A stretch of DNA of 64,000 nucleotides. Source: Halomonas maura. Lineage in GTDB: Bacteria; Pseudomonadota; Gammaproteobacteria; Pseudomonadales; Halomonadaceae. The position numbers and the translations under genes are program-made. Below are positions 44,602 to 52,958 of the stretch, piece after piece. Below the pieces are notes generated by a model. It was not told the origin of the DNA, searched no databases, and was given only the letters and a program-made list of their open reading frames with translations. Every line of letters begins with the position of its first letter. Position 1 is the first letter of the stretch. Where the stretch lies: NCBI RefSeq assembly GCF_030409305.1, contig NZ_JAUFPQ010000017.1, forward strand, positions 318,106 to 382,105, read 5' to 3'.

Positions 44602-46083
44602 ATGCCGAACGCTCCCGGGCATGGCGGAAAGGTGCTGTTCAGTGTGTTGCTGGGCACCTTCACCGTCAGCCTCAACAACAGCGCCCTGAACCTTGCCGTG
44701 GCCGATCTGATGGCCACCTTCGACGCCCGCGCCACGCAGGTCAGCTGGGTGGTGACGCTGTTCATGATCGCCATGGGCATGACCATGCCGCTCACCGGCT
44801 ACCTGGCCGACCGCTTCGGTCGCCGGCCCGTCTACCTGCTGGGCCTGTGGGGGTTTCTGGCGGGCTCCGTGCTCGGCGCCCTGGCCCAGAGCCTGGCCGG
44901 CATCATCCTCGCGCGCGGGCTGCAGGGCGTGGCCGCGGGGTTGATGATTCCCCTGTCCCTGTCGCTGATCTTCTCCGCCTATCCCGGCGACCAGCGAGGC
45001 CGCGCCAGCGGGATCTGGGGCTTCGCCGTGATGATCGCCCCGGCCATCGGACCGAGCGTCGGCGGGCTGCTGCTCGAGGTCAGCCACTGGCGGGCGCTGT
45101 TCCTGATGAACATGCCGTTCGCGCTGCTGGGGCTGCTGTGCGGCTATCGCTATCTCCCGGCCGAACCCGCCAATCGTCGGCGTCGGTTCGACCTGCCCGG
45201 CTTCGCGCTGATCACCCTGGGCATGGGCGCGGTGCTGTTCTCCCTCAGCCGGATGGAGACGCTGGCGGACCTGTGGCGCGTCCAGGCCCTGCTGCCGCTC
45301 ATCGCCGGCCTGCTGGCCCTGTGGCTGTTCGTGCGCGTCGAGCGATGTGCCCGGACGCCCCTGCTCGATCTGTCGCTGTTCGCCCACCGCGGGTACCGAC
45401 TCAGCGTCATCCTGGCCTGCCTGCAGTCGATCATCCTGTTCGGCTGTATCCTGCTGGTGCCGCTGTGGATGCAGACCGCGCTGGGCTTCGGCCCCTTGAC
45501 CACCGGGCTGGTGTTTCTGGCCACCGCGCTGGCCGCCTCCTCCTGCTCGCCCGTGGCGGGTCGCCTGATCGACCGCTACCCGCCACACTGGTGCATCGGC
45601 GTCGGGCTGATGATCACCCTGGCCAGCCTGCTGGGGCTCGCTACCCTGACGGCGGCCACGCCGGTGTGGGTGATCGGCGCCTGGATGGGCCTGCGCGGAC
45701 TCGGCCTCGGCTGCGCCTACCTGCCGGCCACCACCGTGGGCATGCAGGACCTGCCCGAACACAGCGTCGCCCAGGCCTCGGCCATGAACAACATGGCCAG
45801 GCGCCTGGTCTCCTCGCTCGGCCTCGTGGCGCTGTCCATCCACCACGACATGGCCGTGCAGGCCGCGCTGCATCGGGGCATGCCCTATACCGAGGCGAGC
45901 GCCGCCGCCCTCCACCAGGCCTTCCTGGCCCTGGCGGCGATCGCCGTGGGCTGCCTGCCGCTGGCCTGGCGGCTCGGCCGCGCCGTGACACGCCAGGCGC
46001 CCGCGGCGCCGGGCGACATGCCATCCCCCGCTCGCTCCCCCGGGCAGGCCCTGAACACCGCATCCGCCAGGAGGCCGGAATGA
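44602..46083 (+). CDS. MFS siderophore exporter (DHA2/EmrB-like)
   Basis: Inner-membrane drug/proton antiporter-type exporter of 493 residues, about 14 spans. The motif GYLADRFGRRPVYLLG (about residues 66-81) is the MFS loop motif, and NNSALNLAVADL the DHA2 opening. In the achromobactin (YhcA), staphyloferrin B (SbnD) and vibrioferrin (PvsC) loci an MFS gene secretes the siderophore. First gene of the plus-strand transport operon; ATGA overlap with the binding-protein gene. Confidence 0.86.
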   Translation: MPNAPGHGGKVLFSVLLGTFTVSLNNSALNLAVADLMATFDARATQVSWVVTLFMIAMGMTMPLTGYLADRFGRRPVYLLGLWGFLAGSVLGALAQSLAGIILARGLQGVAAGLMIPLSLSLIFSAYPGDQRGRASGIWGFAVMIAPAIGPSVGGLLLEVSHWRALFLMNMPFALLGLLCGYRYLPAEPANRRRRFDLPGFALITLGMGAVLFSLSRMETLADLWRVQALLPLIAGLLALWLFVRVERCARTPLLDLSLFAHRGYRLSVILACLQSIILFGCILLVPLWMQTALGFGPLTTGLVFLATALAASSCSPVAGRLIDRYPPHWCIGVGLMITLASLLGLATLTAATPVWVIGAWMGLRGLGLGCAYLPATTVGMQDLPEHSVAQASAMNNMARRLVSSLGLVALSIHHDMAVQAALHRGMPYTEASAAALHQAFLALAAIAVGCLPLAWRLGRAVTRQAPAAPGDMPSPARSPGQALNTASARRPE

Positions 46084-47117
46084 CCACTCGCGCCCGGATC
46101 CGCCGCCGCTGGCTGGCGATGCTGCTGGTGACCCTCATGCCGTGGGGCGCCATCGCCCTCGCCTCCGTTGAGGCCCGCGCCAGCCGCAGCGTCGCCAATG
46201 CGTTCGGCGACACCCACCTCCCCGCCCCGCCACGGCGCGTCGTCACCCTCTACCAGGGCGCGACGGACAGCGCGGTGGCGCTCGGCATCACGCCGGTCGG
46301 CGTCGTCGACTCCTGGCTGGAACCGCCCATGTATCGCTACCTGCGGGATGCGCTGGCCGGCGTGGAGCACGTCGGCCTGGAGACCCAGCCCAACCTGGAG
46401 AAGGTGGCCTGGCTGGACCCCGACCTGGTCGTGGCCACGCGCTTTCGTCATGAACGGGTCCGGCCGCTGCTGGAGAAGATCGCGCCGACGGTCGCCACCG
46501 GCAGCGTCTTCGACTTCAAGGCCTCCCTGGCGCTGCTGGCCGAGGCCACGGGCCGGGAGGCCCGCGCCCGCGAGCTGCTGCGGGACTGGGACGAGCGCGT
46601 GGCGGACTTTCGCCGGCGAATCGCCGACACCCTGGGCGGCGCCTGGCCGCAGAAGGCCGCGGTGGTCCGCTTCAAGAGCGACCATCTGCGCCTCTACTCC
46701 ACGGGGTTCGCCGGCTCGATCCTGGATGAGCTGGGCTTCGAGCAGCCGGACTCCGTGCAGGACCAGGGCTGGGGCATGAAGCTGACCAGCGAGGAGAACA
46801 TCCCGGTCATGAATGCCGACGTGATCTTCGTGCTGCTGGAACCGGACGACCCCGCCATTGCCGAGAACTACCGGCACTGGACCTCCCATCCGCTCTGGCA
46901 GCGACTGGATGCCGTGCAGAACCGGCGCGTCTTCGAGGTGGATGCGGTGAACTGGATCATGGGCGGCGGCATCCTGGCCGCCAACGCCATGCTCGATGAC
47001 CTCTACGCCCATTACGGGCTGGCGACGCCCCGCGGGCACGCGCTGCCCACCGCGGCCTGCACGGCGGGCACCGCCGCGCAGCCCCGCGCCCAGGACGAGG
47101 AGCCCGCCGCATGCTGA
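46080..47117 (+). CDS. Periplasmic binding protein for ferric siderophore (CbrA/PvuB-like)
   Basis: 345-residue periplasmic binding protein. Signal peptide about 1-34 (WLAMLLVTLMPWGAIALAS), then the FecB-like core (PRRVVTLYQGATDSAVALGI, ETQPNLEKVAWLDPDLVVAT, VFVLLEPDDP-type end). The ATG at 46080 overlaps the MFS stop and has a full AGGAGG ahead. Tail of about 30 residues is Ala/Thr-rich and likely not structured. Followed by two permeases, as in cbrABCD. Confidence 0.88.
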   Translation: MTTRARIRRRWLAMLLVTLMPWGAIALASVEARASRSVANAFGDTHLPAPPRRVVTLYQGATDSAVALGITPVGVVDSWLEPPMYRYLRDALAGVEHVGLETQPNLEKVAWLDPDLVVATRFRHERVRPLLEKIAPTVATGSVFDFKASLALLAEATGREARARELLRDWDERVADFRRRIADTLGGAWPQKAAVVRFKSDHLRLYSTGFAGSILDELGFEQPDSVQDQGWGMKLTSEENIPVMNADVIFVLLEPDDPAIAENYRHWTSHPLWQRLDAVQNRRVFEVDAVNWIMGGGILAANAMLDDLYAHYGLATPRGHALPTAACTAGTAAQPRAQDEEPAAC

Positions 47118-48109
47118 ATCACGGGGTTTCCCGGGGCGCGGGGCTGCTGCTGGGCCTGGTGCTGGTCGCGGCGGCCTTCGTGGCGAGCGTCATGCTGGGC
47201 ACCACGCAGATCGCCCCGGCGACCTTCGCCCAGGCCCTGGTGCACTACGACCCCGCCCGGGTCGCGCATATCATCATTCGCACGGAGCGCCTGCCGCGGG
47301 CGGTGATCGCCGCCCTGGTCGGCGCGAGCCTGGCCATCGCCGGCGCCCTGATGCAGACCATGACCCGCAACCCGCTGGCCTCGCCTGGCATCCTGGGTAT
47401 CAACGCCGGGGCCATGTTCTTCGTGGTGATCGCCGTCTCGCTGCTGCCCCTCCATACGCCGGCCGACTATGTCTGGGCGGCGCTGCTGGGGGCCCTGGTC
47501 GCGGCCTGCCTGGTGGTGGTACTGAGCCGAGGTCGCCAGGGGGAGCTGTCGCCGCTGCGGGTGGTGCTGGCGGGCGTGGCGATCACCGCCATGTTCGTCT
47601 CGTTCAGCCAGGGCCTGCTGATCATCGACCGGCAGAGCTTCGAGAGCGTGCTGTACTGGCTGGCCGGTTCCGTGTCCGGGCGCGAGCTGTCGCTGGTGGT
47701 GCCGCTGCTGCCGCTCTACGGCGGCGCCCTGCTGCTGTGCGCCCTGCTCGTCCGCCACGCCAATGCCCTGCTGCTGGGCGATGACATGGTCAAGGGCCTC
47801 GGCATGCGCGCCGGCACCATCAAGCTGTTGCTCGGCCTGGCGGTGATCCTGCTCGCCGGCAGCTCGGTCGCGCTGGCCGGCATGATCGGCTTCGTCGGCC
47901 TCATCGTGCCGCATATGGCGCGGGGGATCTTCGGCGTCGACCACCGCTGGCTGCTGCCGGCCTGTGCGCTGCTGGGGGCGAGCCTGCTGCTGCTGGCCGA
48001 CGTGGCCTCGCGCTTCCTGATGCCCCCGCAGGACGTCCCGGTGGGGGTGATGACCGCGCTGGTCGGCACGCCCTTCTTCATCTACCTGGCGCGCAGGAAA
48101 CAGGCCTGA
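47111..48109 (+). CDS. Siderophore ABC permease 1 (CbrB/PvuC-like, FecCD family)
   Basis: Permease of 332 residues, about ten spans, with the FecCD core (PRAVIAALVGASLAIAGALM, NPLASPGILGINAGAMFFV) and GMIGFVGLIVPHMAR near the end. It overlaps the binding-protein gene by 7 bases; the second permease follows 2 bases later. Split from its partner, unlike the fused FhuB upstream. Confidence 0.9.
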   Translation: MLNHGVSRGAGLLLGLVLVAAAFVASVMLGTTQIAPATFAQALVHYDPARVAHIIIRTERLPRAVIAALVGASLAIAGALMQTMTRNPLASPGILGINAGAMFFVVIAVSLLPLHTPADYVWAALLGALVAACLVVVLSRGRQGELSPLRVVLAGVAITAMFVSFSQGLLIIDRQSFESVLYWLAGSVSGRELSLVVPLLPLYGGALLLCALLVRHANALLLGDDMVKGLGMRAGTIKLLLGLAVILLAGSSVALAGMIGFVGLIVPHMARGIFGVDHRWLLPACALLGASLLLLADVASRFLMPPQDVPVGVMTALVGTPFFIYLARRKQA

Positions 48110-48111
48110 CC

Positions 48112-49158
48112 ATGACGCACTCCGCTTCCCTGAGACAGCCGGGCGATGGCCCCCTCGATGCCCACCGGACTCGCGATCTCGGCATCGCGACCCTGCTCGG
48201 GCTGTTGCTGCTGGCCAGCATGGGCCTGTCGCTGGGCCTCGGCAGCTTCCCCACCTCGTTCGGCGAGGTGGGGCAGGCGCTGGCCACGCCCGAGGACAGC
48301 GACATCGCCTTCATCGTCTGGGAACTGCGGCTGCCGCGTATCGTGCTGGCCGTGCTGGTCGGGGCGGCCCTGGCCATGGCCGGCGCGATCCTCCAGGGCA
48401 TCGTGCGCAACCCGCTGGCCTCACCGGACGTGATCGGCATCACCAGTGGCGCCGCCCTGGCCGCCGTCGCCTTCCTGGCGCTGTTCGGCACGGGCCTGAG
48501 CATCCACTGGCTGCCGGCCTCCGCGCTGCTCGGCGCGCTGCTGGCCGCCATGCTGGTGTTCCTGCTGGCCTGGAAGCGCGGCATCAGCCCCTCGCGCATG
48601 GTGCTGGTCGGCATCGGGCTCTCCGCGGCGATGGGCGCCATGACCACCCTGCTGATCGTGATCAGCGACGATGCCGCCGCCATGGTCGCCTACGTGTGGC
48701 TGACCGGCAGCCTCTACGCCGCCCAGTGGCAGGACGTGCTCGGCCTGCTGCCCTGGCTGCTGGTGGCCGTTCCCCTGTGCCTGACCCAGGCCCGTCACAT
48801 GGATGCCATGGCGCTGGGGGACCAGGTGGCCCAGGGGCTGGGCGTGAACGTCCTGCGCAGCCGACTGCTGTTGATGGCCTGCAGCGTGGCGCTGGCGGGG
48901 GCGGCCGTGGCCTTCGCCGGGGGGCTCAGCTTCGTGGGGCTGATCGCGCCGCATATCGCCGCCCGCCTGGTGGGCCGGGGCTTCGCCCGGCTGGTGCCGG
49001 CCGCCGCCCTGGTGGGGGCCTTGATCGTGCTCTACGCCGACCTGCTCGGGCGAGTGGCTTTCCTGCCCAAGGACCTGCCCGCCGGCATCTTCGTCTCGGG
49101 GGTGGGCGCGCCCTTCTTCGTCTATCTGCTGCACCGCACCCGCTACCAGAATCATTGA
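48112..49158 (+). CDS. Siderophore ABC permease 2 (CbrC/PvuD-like, FecCD family)
   Basis: Permease of 348 residues with NPLASPDVIGITSGAALAAV and GGLSFVGLIAPHIAARLVG, the same FecCD fold as permease 1. An N-terminal hydrophilic stretch of about 25 residues precedes the first span. Forms the heterodimeric channel with permease 1; the ATPase is encoded separately at 58471-59316. Confidence 0.9.
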   Translation: MTHSASLRQPGDGPLDAHRTRDLGIATLLGLLLLASMGLSLGLGSFPTSFGEVGQALATPEDSDIAFIVWELRLPRIVLAVLVGAALAMAGAILQGIVRNPLASPDVIGITSGAALAAVAFLALFGTGLSIHWLPASALLGALLAAMLVFLLAWKRGISPSRMVLVGIGLSAAMGAMTTLLIVISDDAAAMVAYVWLTGSLYAAQWQDVLGLLPWLLVAVPLCLTQARHMDAMALGDQVAQGLGVNVLRSRLLLMACSVALAGAAVAFAGGLSFVGLIAPHIAARLVGRGFARLVPAAALVGALIVLYADLLGRVAFLPKDLPAGIFVSGVGAPFFVYLLHRTRYQNH

Positions 49159-49220
49159 CACGGCTCGACCGTCATCACACCCCCCGCTTCACTCACCCCA
49201 TGGCAAGACAGGGAAGGTCC

Positions 49221-49844
49221 ATGTTCCATATCGCACCCCGCCAGGACACCTTCACGGCGTTGCAACGGCAGCGCTACCGGCCCCTGGCCACCTCCACCCT
49301 GGGGCATTTCACCGACTTCGGCGCCATCACCTCCCTCATGCCCCTCCAGCGTCCCGTGCGGCTGCTCGGCACGGCCCTGACCGTCAGGATCCCCCACGTC
49401 GACGGCAGCATCATCCGCGAGGCGCTGAAGCTGGCCTGCCCGGGTGACGTGCTGGTGATCGACGTGTCCGGCGACCAGCGCCGGGCCTGTTGGGGGGAGT
49501 TCCGGGCCTATGCGGCACTGCGCAAGCGGCTCGCGGGCATCGTCACCAATGGCGCCGTCACCGACCGGGACGCCCTGTGCCGGCTCGACCTGCCCACCTA
49601 CGCGCGGACGAACAGTCCGCTCACCACCCGGGCGCTGGAGCTGGAAGGCGAGATCAACACCCCGGTCGCCATCGATGGCGTCACGATCCAGCCGGGCGAC
49701 CTGGTGGTGGGCGACGATGACGGCCTCTTCGTCGTCCCGCCGCATCGCGCCGACGCCCTGGCCGAGGCCGCCGAGGCCAAGCAGGCCCAGGAAGAGGAAA
49801 AGCGCCGTGCCCTGGCGGCCGAGTTCCCGGAGTGGTTCCGCTAA
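49221..49844 (+). CDS. RraA-like aldolase/regulator fold protein in the siderophore operon
   Basis: A 207-residue RraA-family protein (HMG/CHA aldolase fold). Segments VRIPHVDGSIIREALKLACP, GDVLVIDVSGDQRRACWGE, and GIVTNGAVTDRDAL (the family's GVVvDGavRD region) are seen, then GDLVVGDDDGLFVVP. Class II pyruvate aldolases of this type cleave 4-hydroxy-4-methyl-2-oxoglutarate or decarboxylate oxaloacetate. Such a gene is unusual in a siderophore operon. It follows the permease by 62 bases; an in-frame ATG at 49200 is an alternative start. Confidence 0.75.
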   Translation: MFHIAPRQDTFTALQRQRYRPLATSTLGHFTDFGAITSLMPLQRPVRLLGTALTVRIPHVDGSIIREALKLACPGDVLVIDVSGDQRRACWGEFRAYAALRKRLAGIVTNGAVTDRDALCRLDLPTYARTNSPLTTRALELEGEINTPVAIDGVTIQPGDLVVGDDDGLFVVPPHRADALAEAAEAKQAQEEEKRRALAAEFPEWFR

Positions 49845-50109
49845 GGCAACACTGCACCAATGCCTGCGCGGGCGAATCGCTGCGTGATGCGCTGCGGATT
49901 CGCCAGCCCGGTCGCAAGCCTCAGCGATCCCTAGGCTGCGGTTGCCGCGCTCCGGGCGCCTTGCGCTTGATCCGGGGACGCCGAGTCCGCTCGCCGATGT
50001 GTTCAGCGCTTCCCCGACGACGCCATTGCGCTGAAACGTCCCCCATGAATGACAACCGCCCGACAGGTCGTCGGGCGGTTGTCGCCTGAGGCATTGGCTG
50101 CCGTGCAGC
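49845..50109. other. Convergent intergenic region
   Basis: Between the RraA-like gene and the convergent biosynthetic operon. Holds an inverted repeat GGCGAATC/GATTCGCC (49871-49878 and 49897-49904) and a strong two-way terminator (50051-50083). No gene; the first 200 bases resemble no known element. Confidence 0.5.
50051..50083. terminator. Bidirectional terminator hairpin
   Basis: 14-bp stem GACAACCGCCCGAC with a 5-base loop AGGTC between the two convergent operons. It lacks a T-tract in either direction, but the position and strength make it a likely transcription stop. Confidence 0.65.
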
Positions 50110-52026
50110 TCAGGCCTCGGTCAGCGGCTCGGCTGGGGTGATCTCCTCCGGCAGGCCGACCCGAACGAAGGGATTGCAGGTCGCGCTGGTGCCGAAGGGC
50201 ATGCTGCCCGGCCCGCCGGCGCGCTCGATGATCGGCGCGATCAGCCGCTTGTAGGGCCACTGCTCGCGCTCGAAGAGCCGCTCCCGGAGCATCCCGCGAT
50301 CGCGATCGTCGAAGGGGATCGCCGCGATTCGCGCCTCGAGGCGGGCGGCCATCTCCCGCCACAGCTCATGGCTCGACAAGGCGTAGTAATCCGCCAGGGT
50401 ATCGATGATCGCACGCAGGTTGACCTGGATCGCCAGCGTCTGCAGCCAGAACAGCAGGGCCTCGAGGCTGTCGTGATACAGGGTGTTGGAATGGCCGGGC
50501 TTGATGCAGTAGCACGGGTCCTGCAGGCCATGCCGCTCCAGGCGCGCGACGCAGATCCGCAGCGAGTCGTGGTCGCGCAGCAGCAGCCCGTGGCAGCGGC
50601 CCTCCCGGAACACCAGCACGGCATTCTGGCCATGCACCTCCGCCAGCATGCCGAGGCGGAACATGCGCAGGTTGATGTCGAAGAACACCTCGCAGAGCTC
50701 GCCGAACAGCGCCTGCAGCGAGGCGGGAGTGGCCGGCATGCCGCGCTGCGCCAGCCAGTCGTCGAATACATGGTGCTCGCCGCCCGGCAGTGGCGTCCCC
50801 AGCGTGGCCATGGGCACCAGGCGCACGTCCGGGTCGTCCAGCAGCGCGCGAGGATAGCTGCGCACCATGGCAGACAGGTGCCGCGGCGCCTCGTCGAACA
50901 GCGTCGCGCCCTCCGGCATGTAGGCCCACCACTTGCCCTCGTCGCACAGGGAGAGCCCCTCGGCGAGCCGGGCATCCTTCTCACGGGCCTGGTCCAGCAG
51001 GCGGGCGCTGAGATCGCCATTGACCATCTTGACCGCCGGCAGGTAGCGCGAGGCGCCCAGGGAATGGATGGCCATCGGCAGTTTCAGGAAGTGCGGACTC
51101 GCCGTGGTCGGCGCCAGCGAGCGCAGCGATGAGGTCGCGAGCCAGGGCTCCGTGACCGCGTCCAGCGAGACACAGTCTCCCGCCGCGAAGGCCGCGTCCA
51201 GCCAGCGCGGCAACGCATGCGCGTGCTGCCAGGGATGCACGGGAATGGCGACATGGCTCCGGGCCAGCCCCCGCGACGCCATCTCCCGTTCGAGCGCCCG
51301 CTGGCCGTCGTCACCGGCGAGCCACTCCACCGGCGCGGGACCCGCCGCGTCGACACCGGCGCCGGTCATCATCCGGTCGCGGGCCATTGCCACCCAGCGA
51401 AGCCGAATGGGGGCGTCGAACTCGGCCATGTAGGCACGATATTCGTCCTCGCTGAGCCCCTGCTTGGCCTTCGCCGTGGGGTGATAGGGCCGGTCGAGCA
51501 ATGACGCCCACTGCTCCATGATCGCGAAGTGCACGGCGGTGTCACGCCGCCTCAGGTCTCGGGTCTCCACCCGGTGGGCCACGGAGCTTTCCGACTGCCA
51601 GAGGCTGTCGGCCAGCGCCTGGAGAAACACCTTCTGGCCCTGCTCCAGGGCCGGCTCGTCGTCCGGCGTCACGGCGCCGCAGACACGGCGCATGAAGGCC
51701 ACGGGATCGAGGGACGCCCACTCCTCGCTCTCGTGATGCAACAGGATCACCGGCGTGTGAGGGACCTTTTCCCACGCCTGGACGATGCCGGGCCGCAATA
51801 GCATGGCGATGCCGTGATGGCGATCCTGCGGCCAGTACCAGAACCGCCCTGCGGGATCGCCGCCGTGGGCCCGGAACGCCGGCAGGCGGGAGATCCAGTC
51901 ATCGACTTCGGTGGCGACCCGCCAGTCCGCACCGAGGCCATCCAGCAGGCCTTCCACCAGCAGGCCGTCCACCAGCGACTGCATGATCTGCGCCTGGGCA
52001 TGGTGCTGGGCATCGAGGGGTGTCAT
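50110..52026 (-). CDS. acsA: IucA/IucC-type NIS siderophore synthetase (AcsA-like)
   Basis: NRPS-independent siderophore synthetase of 638 residues that couples a carboxylate to an amine or alcohol using ATP. The HPTAKAKQGL segment (about 190) with a Lys in place of the common Arg, IPVHPWQHAHALP, HGQNAVLVFREG and LLLRDHDSLRICV represent the IucA/IucC and FhuF-like C-terminal parts. The ATG at 52026 is preferred: AAGGAG lies 9 bases ahead. An in-frame ATG at 52122 overlaps the aldolase stop (ATGA) but adds a Ser/Thr/Arg-rich leader. It is the last gene of the operon. Confidence 0.82.
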   Translation of the reverse strand: MTPLDAQHHAQAQIMQSLVDGLLVEGLLDGLGADWRVATEVDDWISRLPAFRAHGGDPAGRFWYWPQDRHHGIAMLLRPGIVQAWEKVPHTPVILLHHESEEWASLDPVAFMRRVCGAVTPDDEPALEQGQKVFLQALADSLWQSESSVAHRVETRDLRRRDTAVHFAIMEQWASLLDRPYHPTAKAKQGLSEDEYRAYMAEFDAPIRLRWVAMARDRMMTGAGVDAAGPAPVEWLAGDDGQRALEREMASRGLARSHVAIPVHPWQHAHALPRWLDAAFAAGDCVSLDAVTEPWLATSSLRSLAPTTASPHFLKLPMAIHSLGASRYLPAVKMVNGDLSARLLDQAREKDARLAEGLSLCDEGKWWAYMPEGATLFDEAPRHLSAMVRSYPRALLDDPDVRLVPMATLGTPLPGGEHHVFDDWLAQRGMPATPASLQALFGELCEVFFDINLRMFRLGMLAEVHGQNAVLVFREGRCHGLLLRDHDSLRICVARLERHGLQDPCYCIKPGHSNTLYHDSLEALLFWLQTLAIQVNLRAIIDTLADYYALSSHELWREMAARLEARIAAIPFDDRDRGMLRERLFEREQWPYKRLIAPIIERAGGPGSMPFGTSATCNPFVRVGLPEEITPAEPLTEA

Positions 52027-52118
52027 GGTCGTGAGCTCCTTCTCAGTGTCGGTACGCTCGCGGGAGGCGTCGTCGCCCGCCCGATTCGCAGTAGAGGAAA
52101 CATTCGCCGTCGGGGACG

Positions 52119-52958
52119 TCATGAGCGGAAGGCCTCGCGAGCTAGCGGCGCCCTGGCCTCGCTCTCTATTGGTGCCCGAGCATCGCTCTCTATCGGCGCC
52201 CGAGCATCGCCGAGCGCCTGCTGCAGGGCGCGGAAGGCGATGCCCCGCTCGTCGCCCAGCAGGAAGGTGCTGACGCCGCGCGCCTGCCACTCGGCCTTGG
52301 CGTGCGGGTGACGCAGGAAGGCGCCATAGGGAATGCCATGCTCGCTCGCCGTGCGCTGCACCGCTTCCAGCGCCCGAACGACCTCGGGGTGCCCGGTCTG
52401 CCAGGTCACGCCCAGCGACTGGGACAGGTCCGCCGCGCCCTCCAGCACCATGTCGAGGCCTGGCACCGCGCAGATCGCCTCGATCTCCGCCACCCCATGG
52501 CGGCTCTCGATCATGGCGACCACCAGGATCTCCCGGTTGGCCTGGACGACGTAGTCCGCCAGCGAGGCCTTGCCGAAGCCACCGGGCCGCCCGGCGTTGA
52601 GGCTGCGCTCGCCCTCCGGGGCATACTTGCAGGCGGCCACGGCACGCTCGAGGGTCTCGGGATCCTCCACGTTGGGCAGCACGATGCCCTGGGCGCCGCC
52701 GTCGAGCAGGCGCAGCAGGGTCTTGGGATCGGCGTCCGCCACCCTGACCAGGGGCGTCATCCGGTAGCTCTCGGCGGTACGGATCATGTGCTCGACGGTT
52801 TCCGGGTTGATCAGTACGTGCTCGGTATCGATCACCACGAAGTCGAAGCCGGCCTCGGCGATCAGCTCGATGGCGGCCGCGGTGGGCAGGGAGGCCAGGA
52901 TCCCGTGGACCTCGCGTCCCTCGGCCAGCGCTCGCTTGAGTCGGTTGGTCCTCAGCAT
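52119..52958 (-). CDS. acsB: HpcH/HpaI-type aldolase, citrate synthase-like (AcsB/SbnG-like)
   Basis: TIM-barrel aldolase of 279 residues. In staphyloferrin B loci the SbnG homologue makes citrate from oxaloacetate and acetyl-CoA, and here it would supply the siderophore's citrate. Family segments: AGFDFVVIDTEHVLIN, GAQGIVLPNVEDPE, MIESRHGVAEIEAI and LEGAADLSQSLG. The C-terminal tail has a threefold octapeptide repeat DARAPIES/DARAPIES/EARAPLAR (see repeat). Start ATG at 52958 overlaps the acsC-like stop by 7 bases. Confidence 0.85.
   Translation of the reverse strand: MLRTNRLKRALAEGREVHGILASLPTAAAIELIAEAGFDFVVIDTEHVLINPETVEHMIRTAESYRMTPLVRVADADPKTLLRLLDGGAQGIVLPNVEDPETLERAVAACKYAPEGERSLNAGRPGGFGKASLADYVVQANREILVVAMIESRHGVAEIEAICAVPGLDMVLEGAADLSQSLGVTWQTGHPEVVRALEAVQRTASEHGIPYGAFLRHPHAKAEWQARGVSTFLLGDERGIAFRALQQALGDARAPIESDARAPIESEARAPLAREAFRS
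52135..52207 (-). repeat. 24-bp tandem repeat in the aldolase gene C-terminus
   Basis: Unit encoding DARAPIES, two near-identical copies (about 52159-52206) and a diverged third toward the stop. In frame, so it lengthens the tail by about 24 residues without a shift. Confidence 0.6.

Noticed and set aside
42178..45915. A long minus-strand open frame of over 1200 codons opposite the receptor and MFS genes
   Set aside because: It is Gly/Ala/Gln/Arg/Val-rich, has no domain, and lies opposite genes with strong homology. Long shadow frames are normal in GC-rich DNA.
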